Assembly (NCBI GenBank): GCA_051001995.1
Contig: JBPCMT010000040.1
Location: 1 to 9,211 of the forward strand
Reading direction: 5' to 3'
DNA length: 9,211 nucleotides
Source: CAWEHQ01 sp051001995
GTDB lineage: Bacteria; Actinomycetota; Thermoleophilia; Solirubrobacterales; Thermoleophilaceae
Shown here: piece by piece, positions 1 through 6,076 of the stretch
How positions within the stretch are numbered: position 1 is the stretch's first letter
Layout of the letters: every line of letters starts with the position of its first letter
Translations under genes and position numbers: made by a program
The notes under the pieces: model-generated
Told to the model about the DNA's origin: nothing
Seen by the model: the letters and a program-made list of their open reading frames with translations, nothing else
Database searches by the model: none

Positions 1-1361
1 AGCCCGTAGGCCTGGAGCAGCCGCAGCCAGACCTCGCTGCGCGTGGGAAAGGAGGGGATCGCGTGCCAGAGGCGATCGAGCGGCACCTCGCCGACGACGG
101 CCACCGTGGCCGCGTGCAGCAGCTCGCCGACGTCCGGGCCGGTGAACGTAGCCCCGACCAGCACGCGCCGACGCTCGTCGACCACCAGCCGCGCGGTGCC
201 CTCGGCGCCGCGCCCGTAGAAGCTCGCCCCGGCCACCGATCCGGTCGGCCAGTCGACCTCGGTCGCGTCGATGCCCGCGTCGCGCGCGGACGCGAGCGAG
301 TGCCCCACCGCGGCCACCTGCGGATCGGTGAACACGACCTGCGGCGGGCCGGGGACGTCGGCCGTTGCGGTCGCCTCGCGCCCGCGGATCACGTCGCCCG
401 CGATCCGCGCCTGGTACTTGCCGGCGTGGGTGAGGAGGGCTCGCCCGTTGACGTCGCCGACGGCGTAAAGCCAGTCGAATCCGTCGACCCGAAGCTTGTC
501 GTCCACGTCCAGGTAGCTCCCGCCCTCGAGACCCACGGTGTCGAGGCCGATGTCGTCGGTCCGCGGGCGCCGGCCCACGGCCACGAGCAGCTCGTCGCCG
601 GTCACGGAGTCGCCGCCCTCGAGCTCGACGGTCACGCTTCCGTTCGCGCGCCGGACGGCGCTCGCCCGGGCGCCGGTCCGGACGTCGACGCCGGCGTCGC
701 GCAGGCCGTCGGCGACCTGCTCGCGCGCGAACGGCTCGTAGTTCTGGATCAGCGCCGACTCCGCCTCGAGGAGCGTCACGTCGGAGCCCAGGGTGGCCCA
801 TGCCTGCGCCATCTCCACGCCCACGACCCCGCCGCCGAGCACGAGCAGCCGGCCGGGAACCTCCTTCGCTGTGGTGATCTCGCGGTTGGTCCAGGGGGAG
901 GCGTCGGCCAGCCCGTCGATCGGCGGGACGGCCGCGGCGCTGCCGGTTGCGATCACCACCGCGCGGCGCGCCTCCAGGACGTCGTCGCCCACGCGCACCC
1001 GTCGCTCCCCGTCGAGCCGCCCGTGCCCGCGATAGAGCGGGATGCCGCGGTCCTCGAGCCACGGGAGCTGCCCCGAGTCGTCGAGGTCATGGATGATCTC
1101 GTCGCGCCGGGCGAGGACCGCGGCTGCGTCGAGGTCGCCGGTGACCGCCTCCTTCGCTCCGGGGATGCGCTCGGTCTCCGCCACCGCCTCCGCAGGACGC
1201 AGCAGCGCCTTGGACGGCATGCAGGCGTAGTAGGAGCACTCGCCGCCAACCAGGTGGTTCTCCACCATCGCCGTCTCCAGCCCGTCGGCGGTCCGCCCGG
1301 CGCATTCCTCGCCCGGCGCCCCAGCCCCCATCACGATCACGTCGAAGGTTCGTTCGCTCAT
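1..1361 (-). CDS. FAD-dependent pyridine nucleotide-disulfide oxidoreductase (dihydrolipoamide dehydrogenase-like), 3' end cut by window
   Basis: Cytosolic flavoprotein of the lipoamide dehydrogenase/mercuric reductase superfamily; it should pass electrons from NAD(P)H through FAD to a disulfide or other acceptor. Seen: an N-terminal FAD-binding GAGAPG (residues 12-17), a redox-active disulfide motif GGECSYYACMPSK with C42 and C47, an ATG motif (VIATGS), a second nucleotide-binding fold with GGGVVGVE, and the second FAD contact in AVGDVNGRALLTHAGKYQ. The C-terminal interface reads AIPSFPTRSEVW. There Phe438 sits where lipoamide dehydrogenases carry the catalytic His of HPT, while Glu443 is kept. 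It is therefore probably not a true dihydrolipoamide dehydrogenase, and the substrate is unknown. The ATG at 1361 is chosen because the dinucleotide fold begins at once and a -10-like TACGCT ends 6 bases before it. It lies 57 bases downstream of the Nudix gene on the same strand. About 453 codons are visible, so only a short tail should be missing. Confidence 0.9.
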   Translation of the reverse strand, partial: MSERTFDVIVMGAGAPGEECAGRTADGLETAMVENHLVGGECSYYACMPSKALLRPAEAVAETERIPGAKEAVTGDLDAAAVLARRDEIIHDLDDSGQLPWLEDRGIPLYRGHGRLDGERRVRVGDDVLEARRAVVIATGSAAAVPPIDGLADASPWTNREITTAKEVPGRLLVLGGGVVGVEMAQAWATLGSDVTLLEAESALIQNYEPFAREQVADGLRDAGVDVRTGARASAVRRANGSVTVELEGGDSVTGDELLVAVGRRPRTDDIGLDTVGLEGGSYLDVDDKLRVDGFDWLYAVGDVNGRALLTHAGKYQARIAGDVIRGREATATADVPGPPQVVFTDPQVAAVGHSLASARDAGIDATEVDWPTGSVAGASFYGRGAEGTARLVVDERRRVLVGATFTGPDVGELLHAATVAVVGEVPLDRLWHAIPSFPTRSEVWLRLLQAYG

Positions 1362-1367
1362 CCGTTG

Positions 1368-1373
1368 AGCGTA
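1368..1373 (-). promoter_or_regulatory. -10-like hexamer for the oxidoreductase gene
   Basis: On the minus strand TACGCT fits TANNNT and is followed by 6 bases and then the ATG at 1361. No Shine-Dalgarno sequence lies between, so transcription would start at or next to the ATG. No convincing -35 is seen. The inference of a leaderless start rests on the same layout at several other genes here. Confidence 0.45.
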
Positions 1374-1418
1374 TCCGCGCGAAGCGGCGCGAGTCTGACC
1401 GGTCGATGAACGGCGGCG

Positions 1419-1982
1419 CTAGAGCAGGGGCTCGAGTCGTGCGACGAGCGACTCGACGATCCGCGCGGTCGCCCCCCACACGAGGTGGTCCCCGACCGTG
1501 TAGGTCACGGTTCGAAACGGCACGCCCTTGCGGACGAGCCGCTTCATCTCGTGTCCGCGCACGAGCGCCGGCAGCGAGAGCTCGAGCACGGCCTCGACCT
1601 CGGTCGGCTGAGGCACCCAGGCGTGCCCCGGCCTGATCACGCCCACAAAGGGGTGGACTCGGTAGCTCGTGACGACGGTCGGGGTGGGGGGAAGAGCGCC
1701 CGCGAGGTCGACCGCCTCGCGCGGTAGCCCGATCTCCTCCTCGGCCTCGCGCAGCGCGGTCGTGACGAGCGTCTCGCCGCCGTCCTGACGGCCGCCCGGG
1801 AAGGAGATCTCGCCGGCGTGCCGGCGCAGCTCGGCGCGTCGCTTGGTGAAGACGGCGTGCAGCTCGCCACGGTCGAGGTAGAGCGGCACGAGCACCGCCG
1901 CGGCGGTGCGCCCGGTGACCTCGATCGCGCTCGCCTCCTCGGGCTCGAGGAGCAGTTCGCGGAGCTCTGCGGCGCCGGCCAC
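1419..1982 (-). CDS. Nudix hydrolase, CoA pyrophosphatase type (NudL-like)
   Basis: Predicted to hydrolyse the pyrophosphate of CoA or CoA derivatives to 3',5'-ADP and 4'-phosphopantetheine, using Mg2+ or Mn2+. Counting from an upstream TTG at 2015, the complete Nudix box GX5EX7REUXEEXGU spans residues 75-97 (G75, E81, R89-E90, E93-E94, G96). It is preceded by FTKRRAELRRHAGEISFPGG, the extended signature of the CoA-specific subfamily. The C-terminal LVWGATARIV also matches that subfamily. Two starts are possible: TTG at 2015 (198 aa) or GTG at 1982 (187 aa). I prefer GTG because a GATAAT hexamer ends 7 bases before it and the N-terminal helix then begins directly; neither start has a clear ribosome binding site. 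It is divergent from the cysteine hydrolase at 2051 and precedes the oxidoreductase on the same strand. The stop is TAG at 1419-1421. Confidence 0.88.
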   Translation of the reverse strand: MAGAAELRELLLEPEEASAIEVTGRTAAAVLVPLYLDRGELHAVFTKRRAELRRHAGEISFPGGRQDGGETLVTTALREAEEEIGLPREAVDLAGALPPTPTVVTSYRVHPFVGVIRPGHAWVPQPTEVEAVLELSLPALVRGHEMKRLVRKGVPFRTVTYTVGDHLVWGATARIVESLVARLEPLL

Positions 1983-1989
1983 GGGGGGG

Positions 1990-1995
1990 ATTATC
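1990..1995 (-). promoter_or_regulatory. -10-like GATAAT before the Nudix gene
   Basis: Minus-strand GATAAT differs from TATAAT only at the first base and is followed by seven C residues and the GTG at 1982. That spacing fits a leaderless transcript beginning at or near the GTG. If the upstream TTG at 2015 were the true start, this element would lie inside the coding region. Confidence 0.4.
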
Positions 1996-2034
1996 GAGTC
2001 TCGAGCCCCGTCCAACCCATCGCGCGCCCAAGGC

Positions 2035-2040
2035 TAGACT
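2035..2040 (+). promoter_or_regulatory. -10-like TAGACT before the cysteine hydrolase gene
   Basis: TAGACT fits TANNNT and is followed by 10 bases and the ATG at 2051, leaving room for a leader of only a few bases. No Shine-Dalgarno sequence is visible. The same hexamer occurs before the tRNA-Pro gene at 6062. Together with the opposing element at 1990-1995 it defines a compact divergent promoter region. Confidence 0.4.
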
Positions 2041-2050
2041 CGCCTCGGCG

Positions 2051-3103
2051 ATGGGAGAGCTTCCGCTTCCGGGCCACTTCGATGCGGGTCGCGTCGGCGA
2101 GGTGTGGCGCGTTTCGTACGAGGAGCGCGCGCGAGAGGGACGGGCGTGGGCCGACGAGCACGCTCTGCGGCCGGCCACCGAGGACTCCTTCCGGCTCTGC
2201 CTCCTCGCGGTCGACGTCCAGAACACGTTCTGCATCCCCGACTTCGAGCTCTTCGTCGCCGGACGCTCGGGCACCGGCGCGGTCGACGACAACCGCCGGC
2301 TGTGCGAGTTCGTCTACCGCAACCTGGGCGCGGTCACCCAGATCTTCCCCAGCCTCGACACCCATCGCGCGATGCAGATCTTCCACGCCGCCTGGCTCGT
2401 CGACGAGCAGGGCAACCATCCGGATCCACACACGAGGATCTCCCACGAGGAGGTCGAGGCCGGCCGCTGGAGAGTCAACGCGGCCGTCACCGAGAGCCTC
2501 GGGATCGACGCTCGATACTCGGAGCGTCAGCTCGACCACTACACGAGCCTGCTCGCGGCCGGAGGCAAGTACGACCTGACGATCTGGCCCTACCACGCGA
2601 TGCTCGGCGGCATCGGGCATGCGCTGGTCTCGGCCGTCGAGGAGGCGGTCTTCTTCCACGGCGTGGCGCGCGACAGCCAGCCCGCCTTCCTGGTCAAGGG
2701 CGAGAACCCCCTCACCGAGCACTACTCGATGCTCGGGCCGGAGGTGACGGAGGGACCGAACGGCGAGCCGATCGACCGAAAGAACGCCGGACTCGTCGGG
2801 GAGCTGCTGACCTTCGACGCCGTCGTAGTCGCCGGGCAGGCCAAGAGCCACTGCCTGGCGTGGACCATCGACGACCTCCTCGAGGGCGACGGTGCCCCCG
2901 GCCGCAGGCTCGCCGAGCGAACCTATCTCCTGGGAGACTGCACGTCGCCCGTGGTCATACCGGGGGCAGTCGACTACACGGACGAGGCGGACGCCGCCTT
3001 CGAGCGCTTCGAAGCCGCCGGCATGCACGTCGTCCGGTCGACCGACCCGATCGAGAGCTGGCCGGGCCTGGCGGACGCGATGTCCGCCGAGCCCCGCGGT
3101 TGA
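2051..3103 (+). CDS. Nicotinamidase/isochorismatase-family cysteine hydrolase, long form
   Basis: A cytosolic amidase-like hydrolase of 350 aa, where nicotinamidases are usually near 200 aa. All hallmark residues are visible in order. The catalytic Asp55 lies in AVDVQNTF, the metal ligands Asp103 and His105 in SLDTH, and the third metal ligand His182 in IWPYH. The catalytic Lys216 lies in LVKGENPLTEHYS and the nucleophile Cys268 in AGQAKSHCLAWTI. This layout is that of nicotinamidase (Pnc1/PncA), which turns nicotinamide into nicotinate for NAD salvage, rather than of isochorismatases that lack the Cys. Relative to Pnc1 there is an N-terminal extension of about 45 residues and about 36 extra residues between His105 and His182. 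The extra stretch could form a lid or an interface and could change the substrate. The physiological substrate is therefore uncertain. The gene is divergent from the Nudix gene, and its stop is 2 bases from the convergent osmC stop. Confidence 0.85.
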   Translation: MGELPLPGHFDAGRVGEVWRVSYEERAREGRAWADEHALRPATEDSFRLCLLAVDVQNTFCIPDFELFVAGRSGTGAVDDNRRLCEFVYRNLGAVTQIFPSLDTHRAMQIFHAAWLVDEQGNHPDPHTRISHEEVEAGRWRVNAAVTESLGIDARYSERQLDHYTSLLAAGGKYDLTIWPYHAMLGGIGHALVSAVEEAVFFHGVARDSQPAFLVKGENPLTEHYSMLGPEVTEGPNGEPIDRKNAGLVGELLTFDAVVVAGQAKSHCLAWTIDDLLEGDGAPGRRLAERTYLLGDCTSPVVIPGAVDYTDEADAAFERFEAAGMHVVRSTDPIESWPGLADAMSAEPRG

Positions 3104-3105
3104 GC

Positions 3106-3501
3106 TCAGGCCAGCTCGAGCTTCTCGTCGAACATGACCTCGCCCTCCAGCGTGCGGTGGACGGGGCACTTCGCGGCGATCTGCATGAGTTTCCCGCTCT
3201 GTCCTTCGGGCATCTCCTGGTCGAGCCGAACCCCCGTAGCGAAGCGTGTCGGCGAGCCGCGCTGCGCGGGCTCGTAGTCCACGTTCACGACCACGTCCCC
3301 GATGTCCCAACCCTTGCGCTGGGCGTACATCTCCACGGTGACCGCGGTGCACGAGGCCAGGCTCGCCGCGAGGAGCTCCTGGGGGTTGGGGCCGGCGTCG
3401 GTGCCGCCGTTGCGCTTTGGCTCGTCGGCGGTCAGCCGGTGGTTGCCGACCTCGACCTCGTGGCGCAGCGAGCCGTTCTCGCGGCGGGCGATCGCCCTCA
3501 T
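3106..3501 (-). CDS. OsmC-family protein (YhfA-like)
   Basis: A small cytosolic protein of 131 aa in the OsmC/Ohr superfamily, whose studied members reduce organic or inorganic hydroperoxides with a cysteine pair. Seen: NPQELLAASLASCTAVTVEM with Cys51, and AAKCPVHRTLEGEV with Cys112, the two conserved cysteines. MYAQRKGWDIGDVVVNVDY is typical of the YhfA-type subgroup, whose physiological substrate is not settled. The ATG at 3501 overlaps the stop of the upstream cobalamin adenosyltransferase gene as ATGA, so translation is probably coupled. GAGGGG five bases before the ATG can act as a ribosome binding site, unlike the first genes of operons in this window. The TGA stop lies only 2 bases from the stop of the convergent hydrolase gene. 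Confidence 0.9.
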   Translation of the reverse strand: MRAIARRENGSLRHEVEVGNHRLTADEPKRNGGTDAGPNPQELLAASLASCTAVTVEMYAQRKGWDIGDVVVNVDYEPAQRGSPTRFATGVRLDQEMPEGQSGKLMQIAAKCPVHRTLEGEVMFDEKLELA

Positions 3502-4055
3502 GAGCGCCCCTCGAACAGCGCCGGCTCCGGGTCGTCGGCGTAGCGCGCCATCGCGTAGACGGCGTCGGAGGCGCGGTTCAGGTAGCGCAGGACGGTGGCG
3601 TCGGCCAGGTCGTGGTCGCGATCGAGGTCCACCACCCGGCGCTCGGCGCGGCGCAGCGCCGTCCGGGCCAGGTCGAGTCGGGCCGACAGCTCGCTGCCGC
3701 CAGGGATTACGAACTTCGGCGGGAGGTCCACGCGGTCCATGTAGCGGTCGATGAGGGTCTCGAGAGCGTCGACCATCTCGATCGTGACCCGCGAGACTCC
3801 GTCCTCCAGCCGCCCCGTAGCCTCCGGCGCGGTGGCGAGCTCCGCCCCGGCCACGAAGAGCTCGCGCTGGAGCGCGAGGATGTCGTCGGCCACCTCCACC
3901 TGCGCGCCGGCGCACGCTCGCGCCAATCCCAGCGCCGAGGCGGCCTCGTCCACCGCGCCGTAGGCCTCGGGCCGGCGGTCCGACTTCGACACCCGCCCGC
4001 CGTACCAGAGGCCGGTGGTGCCGTCGTCGCCCTTGCGCGTGTAGATCTTGACCAC
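3498..4055 (-). CDS. pduO: Corrinoid (cob(I)alamin) adenosyltransferase, PduO type
   Basis: Transfers the adenosyl group of ATP to cob(I)alamin to make adenosylcobalamin (EC 2.5.1.17 family). The 185-residue length is normal for the single-domain PduO/MMAB form. Seen: the N-terminal ATP-binding IYTRKGDDGTTGL (residues 4-16), RPEAYGAVDEAASALGLA (residues 28-45), and FVIPGGSELSARLDLARTALRRAERRV cut into its parts: FVIPGGSE (115-122) and RTALRRAERRV (131-141), which holds the Arg/Glu residues of the active site. YLNRASDAVYAMAR (158-171) is the conserved C-terminal helix. The start is GTG at 4055, giving MVKIYTRKG; a -10-like TAGGAT ends 8 bases upstream. It is the first gene of a two-gene operon with osmC (4-base overlap). 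No B12-dependent enzyme is visible nearby. The same protein is also named CobO-like or MmaB in other species. Confidence 0.93.
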   Translation of the reverse strand: MVKIYTRKGDDGTTGLWYGGRVSKSDRRPEAYGAVDEAASALGLARACAGAQVEVADDILALQRELFVAGAELATAPEATGRLEDGVSRVTIEMVDALETLIDRYMDRVDLPPKFVIPGGSELSARLDLARTALRRAERRVVDLDRDHDLADATVLRYLNRASDAVYAMARYADDPEPALFEGRS

Positions 4056-4063
4056 GGCGCGGC

Positions 4064-4069
4064 ATCCTA
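4064..4069 (-). promoter_or_regulatory. -10-like TAGGAT before pduO
   Basis: Minus-strand TAGGAT fits TANNNT, followed by 8 bases and the GTG at 4055. No Shine-Dalgarno sequence is present between them, which supports a leaderless start for the pduO-osmC operon. No -35 match is apparent. Confidence 0.45.
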
Positions 4070-4091
4070 CTCCCGCGCGCGGGTGGCTCAG

Positions 4092-4110
4092 CCGTGGCGC
4101 GAGGCCACGG
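4092..4110 (-). terminator. Short inverted repeat after the DUF1015 gene, possible weak terminator
   Basis: CCGTGGC and GCCACGG form a perfect 7-bp stem with a 5-base loop, 10 bases after the DUF1015 stop codon. It is GC-rich enough to fold, but no T-run follows on the minus strand, so it is not a standard intrinsic terminator. It could slow transcription between the DUF1015 gene and pduO or simply be chance. Confidence 0.25.
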
Positions 4111-4119
4111 GGGCTCGTG

Positions 4120-5379
4120 CTACTCGAGTGGATTGAACAGTAGGCCGGTGGGGACCTTGGGGTAGAAGAAGGTCGATTTCGGGGGCATCGGCTCGCCGGC
4201 TTCGGCGACCTGGCGCACGCGCTCGACCGGCGTGGGCGCCAGCAGGAACGCGGCGTCGGCGTGACCGGCCTCGAGCGCCTCGACGGCGTCGCGGGCGCCC
4301 TTCGAGTACGCGAGCCCGCGCTGGTGCGAGATGTCGTCGGCCGACATGCCGAGCGCGTCGCGCAGGATCATCGACTCGAGCACGGCGGTGTCGAGCGCCC
4401 GGTAGGCCTCCGGCTTGTCCGCCATCGCCCGGTCGGCGGCCGCACTGTCGGTGAGCGTGAGGCGGTACGGCGTGCGGTGGAAGGAGTCCATGTAGCCGAG
4501 GACGATGCCGGGCCCAGGCTCGGGCGCCAGCGCGGAGAGCTCGACCTCCTCGTACTCGAAGGCGGCGCGGATCGCCTGGGCGATCGCGACCTGCTTCGGC
4601 TCGTCGAGCCCGCTCAGCAGCCGGTGCGTGGGAAGCACCGTGAGCCCCGGGTCGGACAGCGAGCAGAGGAACATCATGACGTAGCTGTGCTCGCCCTCCC
4701 CGCCGACCTCGTCCGCGTAGACGCGGGCGGTCTCGTAGCGGTGGTGCCCGTCGGCGATCAGGAGCTCGTGGTCGCGCATCGCGTCGGCCACCGCTGCGAT
4801 CGCGGTTTCGTCGCCGATCCTCCACAGGCGGTGTGCCGTTCCGTCGGTGTCGGTCACCGCGGCGTCTGGCTCGGCGTTCGTCGCCGGTTCGAGCGCCTGC
4901 CACACCGCTGCTTCCGGGTCGGGATAGAGGCTGAAGATGGGGGAGAGGTTGGCGCGGGTCGCCCGCTGCAGGCGAAGGCGGTCCTCGCGCGCCTCCGGAT
5001 GGGTGCGCTCGTGGGGGCGGATCCGTCCGGGCCCGTAGTCCTCCACGCGCACGCGGCAGAAGTAGCCGCTGCGCGTCCGCCGCTCGCCGCTGCCCGGCAC
5101 CGAGTACTCCTGCGTCATCGCCCAGAGCGCGGGCTCACGGTCGCGGGCGACGATCCCCTGCTGACCCCACGCCTCGAGCGTCGTCTGCGCGTGCAGGTAG
5201 GGATCGCCGCCGTCGGCGCGCGGCAGGTCAACCTCGACGACGTTGAACGGGCTACGCGACGCGAGCTCGGCGCGCATGGCCTCGTCGATCACGTCGTATG
5301 GCGGCGCGACGACGGCGTCCAGCGAGCCCACCGCGCGGAGGTCGTAGCGCAGCGCGCGAAGCGGCTGGACATCGGCCAT
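4120..5379 (-). CDS. DUF1015 family protein
   Basis: A soluble protein of 419 aa belonging to a widely conserved family (DUF1015) without an agreed biochemical role; no signal peptide or membrane segment is seen. Family motifs in order: PPYDVI (residues 26-31), SPFNVVEVDLP (43-53), RIRPHERTHPEAREDRL (119-135), ANLSPIFSLY (143-152), LIADGHHRYETARVYADE (207-224), LTVLPTHRLL (246-255), and KSTFFYPKVPTGLLFNPLE at the C-terminus. The dense His/Asp/Arg motifs (RPHERT, DGHHRYET) suggest a metal or phosphate-handling active site, which is inference. The ATG at 5379 is chosen because MADVQPLRALRYD is the usual N-terminus and a TAGTGT hexamer ends 8 bases before it. It is transcribed away from the HTH gene and towards pduO, with 64 bases to the pduO start, so co-transcription is possible. 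Confidence 0.88.
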   Translation of the reverse strand: MADVQPLRALRYDLRAVGSLDAVVAPPYDVIDEAMRAELASRSPFNVVEVDLPRADGGDPYLHAQTTLEAWGQQGIVARDREPALWAMTQEYSVPGSGERRTRSGYFCRVRVEDYGPGRIRPHERTHPEAREDRLRLQRATRANLSPIFSLYPDPEAAVWQALEPATNAEPDAAVTDTDGTAHRLWRIGDETAIAAVADAMRDHELLIADGHHRYETARVYADEVGGEGEHSYVMMFLCSLSDPGLTVLPTHRLLSGLDEPKQVAIAQAIRAAFEYEEVELSALAPEPGPGIVLGYMDSFHRTPYRLTLTDSAAADRAMADKPEAYRALDTAVLESMILRDALGMSADDISHQRGLAYSKGARDAVEALEAGHADAAFLLAPTPVERVRQVAEAGEPMPPKSTFFYPKVPTGLLFNPLE

Positions 5380-5387
5380 GCCGGCGG

Positions 5388-5393
5388 ACACTA
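5388..5393 (-). promoter_or_regulatory. -10-like TAGTGT before the DUF1015 gene
   Basis: Minus-strand TAGTGT fits TANNNT and ends 8 bases before the ATG at 5379, with no ribosome binding site between. A GGAAC pentamer at 5411-5415 lies 17 bases upstream and resembles an ECF-sigma -35, but the -10 is not an ECF consensus, so the sigma factor cannot be named. Confidence 0.4.
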
Positions 5394-5430
5394 CCGGCGG
5401 CGGCCCGCTCGTTCCGTCCGACTCGATTAG

Positions 5431-5442
5431 GAACATATGTTC
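5431..5442. promoter_or_regulatory. LexA-type (SOS box) palindrome
   Basis: GAACATATGTTC is a perfect 12-bp palindrome matching the core GAAC-N4-GTTC of the LexA operator in Gram-positive and actinobacterial species; the right flank adds the expected G at 5443. It is the only such match I find in the window. It lies 2 bases before the ATG at 5445 and covers TATGTT, the only -10-like hexamer there. Bound LexA would block transcription of the HTH gene until DNA damage. For the divergent DUF1015 gene it lies beyond the -35 region, so control there is less likely. Another palindrome-binding regulator, including self-control by the HTH protein, cannot be excluded. Confidence 0.55.
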
Positions 5443-5444
5443 GT

Positions 5445-6064
5445 ATGACGCATTCGGTCTTCCTCCGCGAGAAGGCTCGTCAGCTCCGAGTCTCGAAGAA
5501 GCTGACGATCGACGAGCTCTCGGACCGGCTGCTGATCCCGCGGACGACGATCTACTACTGGGTGCGCGATCTGCCGATCCCGGTGACCGAGCGAGGGCTA
5601 GCGGGACGGGCGGCGGCCCGACGCCGAGGGAGCCGCGCGATGCAGCGCAACTACCGGCTGCTCCGCACCGCCGCGTACGAGGAAGCGGCGCGCAACTTCG
5701 AGGACATGGCGACCGACCCAACCTTCCGCGACTTCGTCTGCCTCTACATCGCCGAGGGCTACAAGCGGAACAGAAACACGGTCTCCGTCTGCAACTCGGA
5801 TCTCGCGGTGATCAAGGTCGCCGTCCGGTGGATCCGGGCCCTACGGAATCCGCTGCGGTATTCGATCCAGTACGACGCCGACCAAAATCCCTCCGCGTTG
5901 AGACGATTCTGGGGTGGCGAGCTGGATATCGATCGAACAGCAGCCAGCTCGCATCGAGGACGTGGCGCTGCCAGTACGGGGTACTGTCAGTCGGCTCGCA
6001 CGACACCTTGTTGCGTGCGCGCTTGGAGGCGTGGATGGTCTGTCTCCGCGCCGCTTGGACGTAG
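5445..6064 (+). pseudogene. Frameshifted gene for a helix-turn-helix protein with a LAGLIDADG-like segment
   Basis: The first part encodes a helix-turn-helix (LTIDELSDRLLIPRTTIYYW, about residues 20-39) and a basic linker. It ends in a segment with LYIAEGYKRNRNTVSVCNSD (residues 100-119) that resembles the LAGLIDADG fold of homing-endonuclease-like proteins. I know this architecture as an uncharacterised family common in Thermoleophilia. The starting frame is convincing up to about residue 163 (FWGGELDID, base 5933). After that, family-like sequence continues only in the +2 frame from about 5930: RSNSSQLASRTWRCQYG, then HDTLLRARLEAWM, ending at TAG 6062-6064. The span is 620 bases, not a multiple of 3. 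About 8-9 residues that I expect between the two parts, by memory of relatives, are absent, suggesting a small deletion. Read without a shift, the frame would run to 6086, inside the tRNA. Its A+T is locally higher than in its neighbours. A sequencing error remains possible. Confidence 0.65.
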
Positions 6065-6067
6065 ACT
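6062..6067 (+). promoter_or_regulatory. -10-like TAGACT before tRNA-Pro
   Basis: TAGACT fits TANNNT and ends 9 bases before the mature tRNA 5' end at 6077. Its first three bases are also the stop codon of the second reading frame of the HTH gene. The identical hexamer precedes the gene at 2051. No -35 is evident. Confidence 0.35.
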
Positions 6068-6076
6068 CACGGACCT

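Noticed and set aside
63..1409. A 448-codon plus-strand reading frame opposite the oxidoreductase gene
   Set aside because: Its sequence is rich in Arg, Ala, Pro, Gly, His and Val with no domain, as expected for the antisense of a GC-rich gene; the minus strand has clear FAD and CX4C motifs.
1991..3352. A 453-codon minus-strand frame across the cysteine hydrolase and osmC region
   Set aside because: It runs antisense to a gene with a complete catalytic set and out of frame with osmC, and shows no family features.
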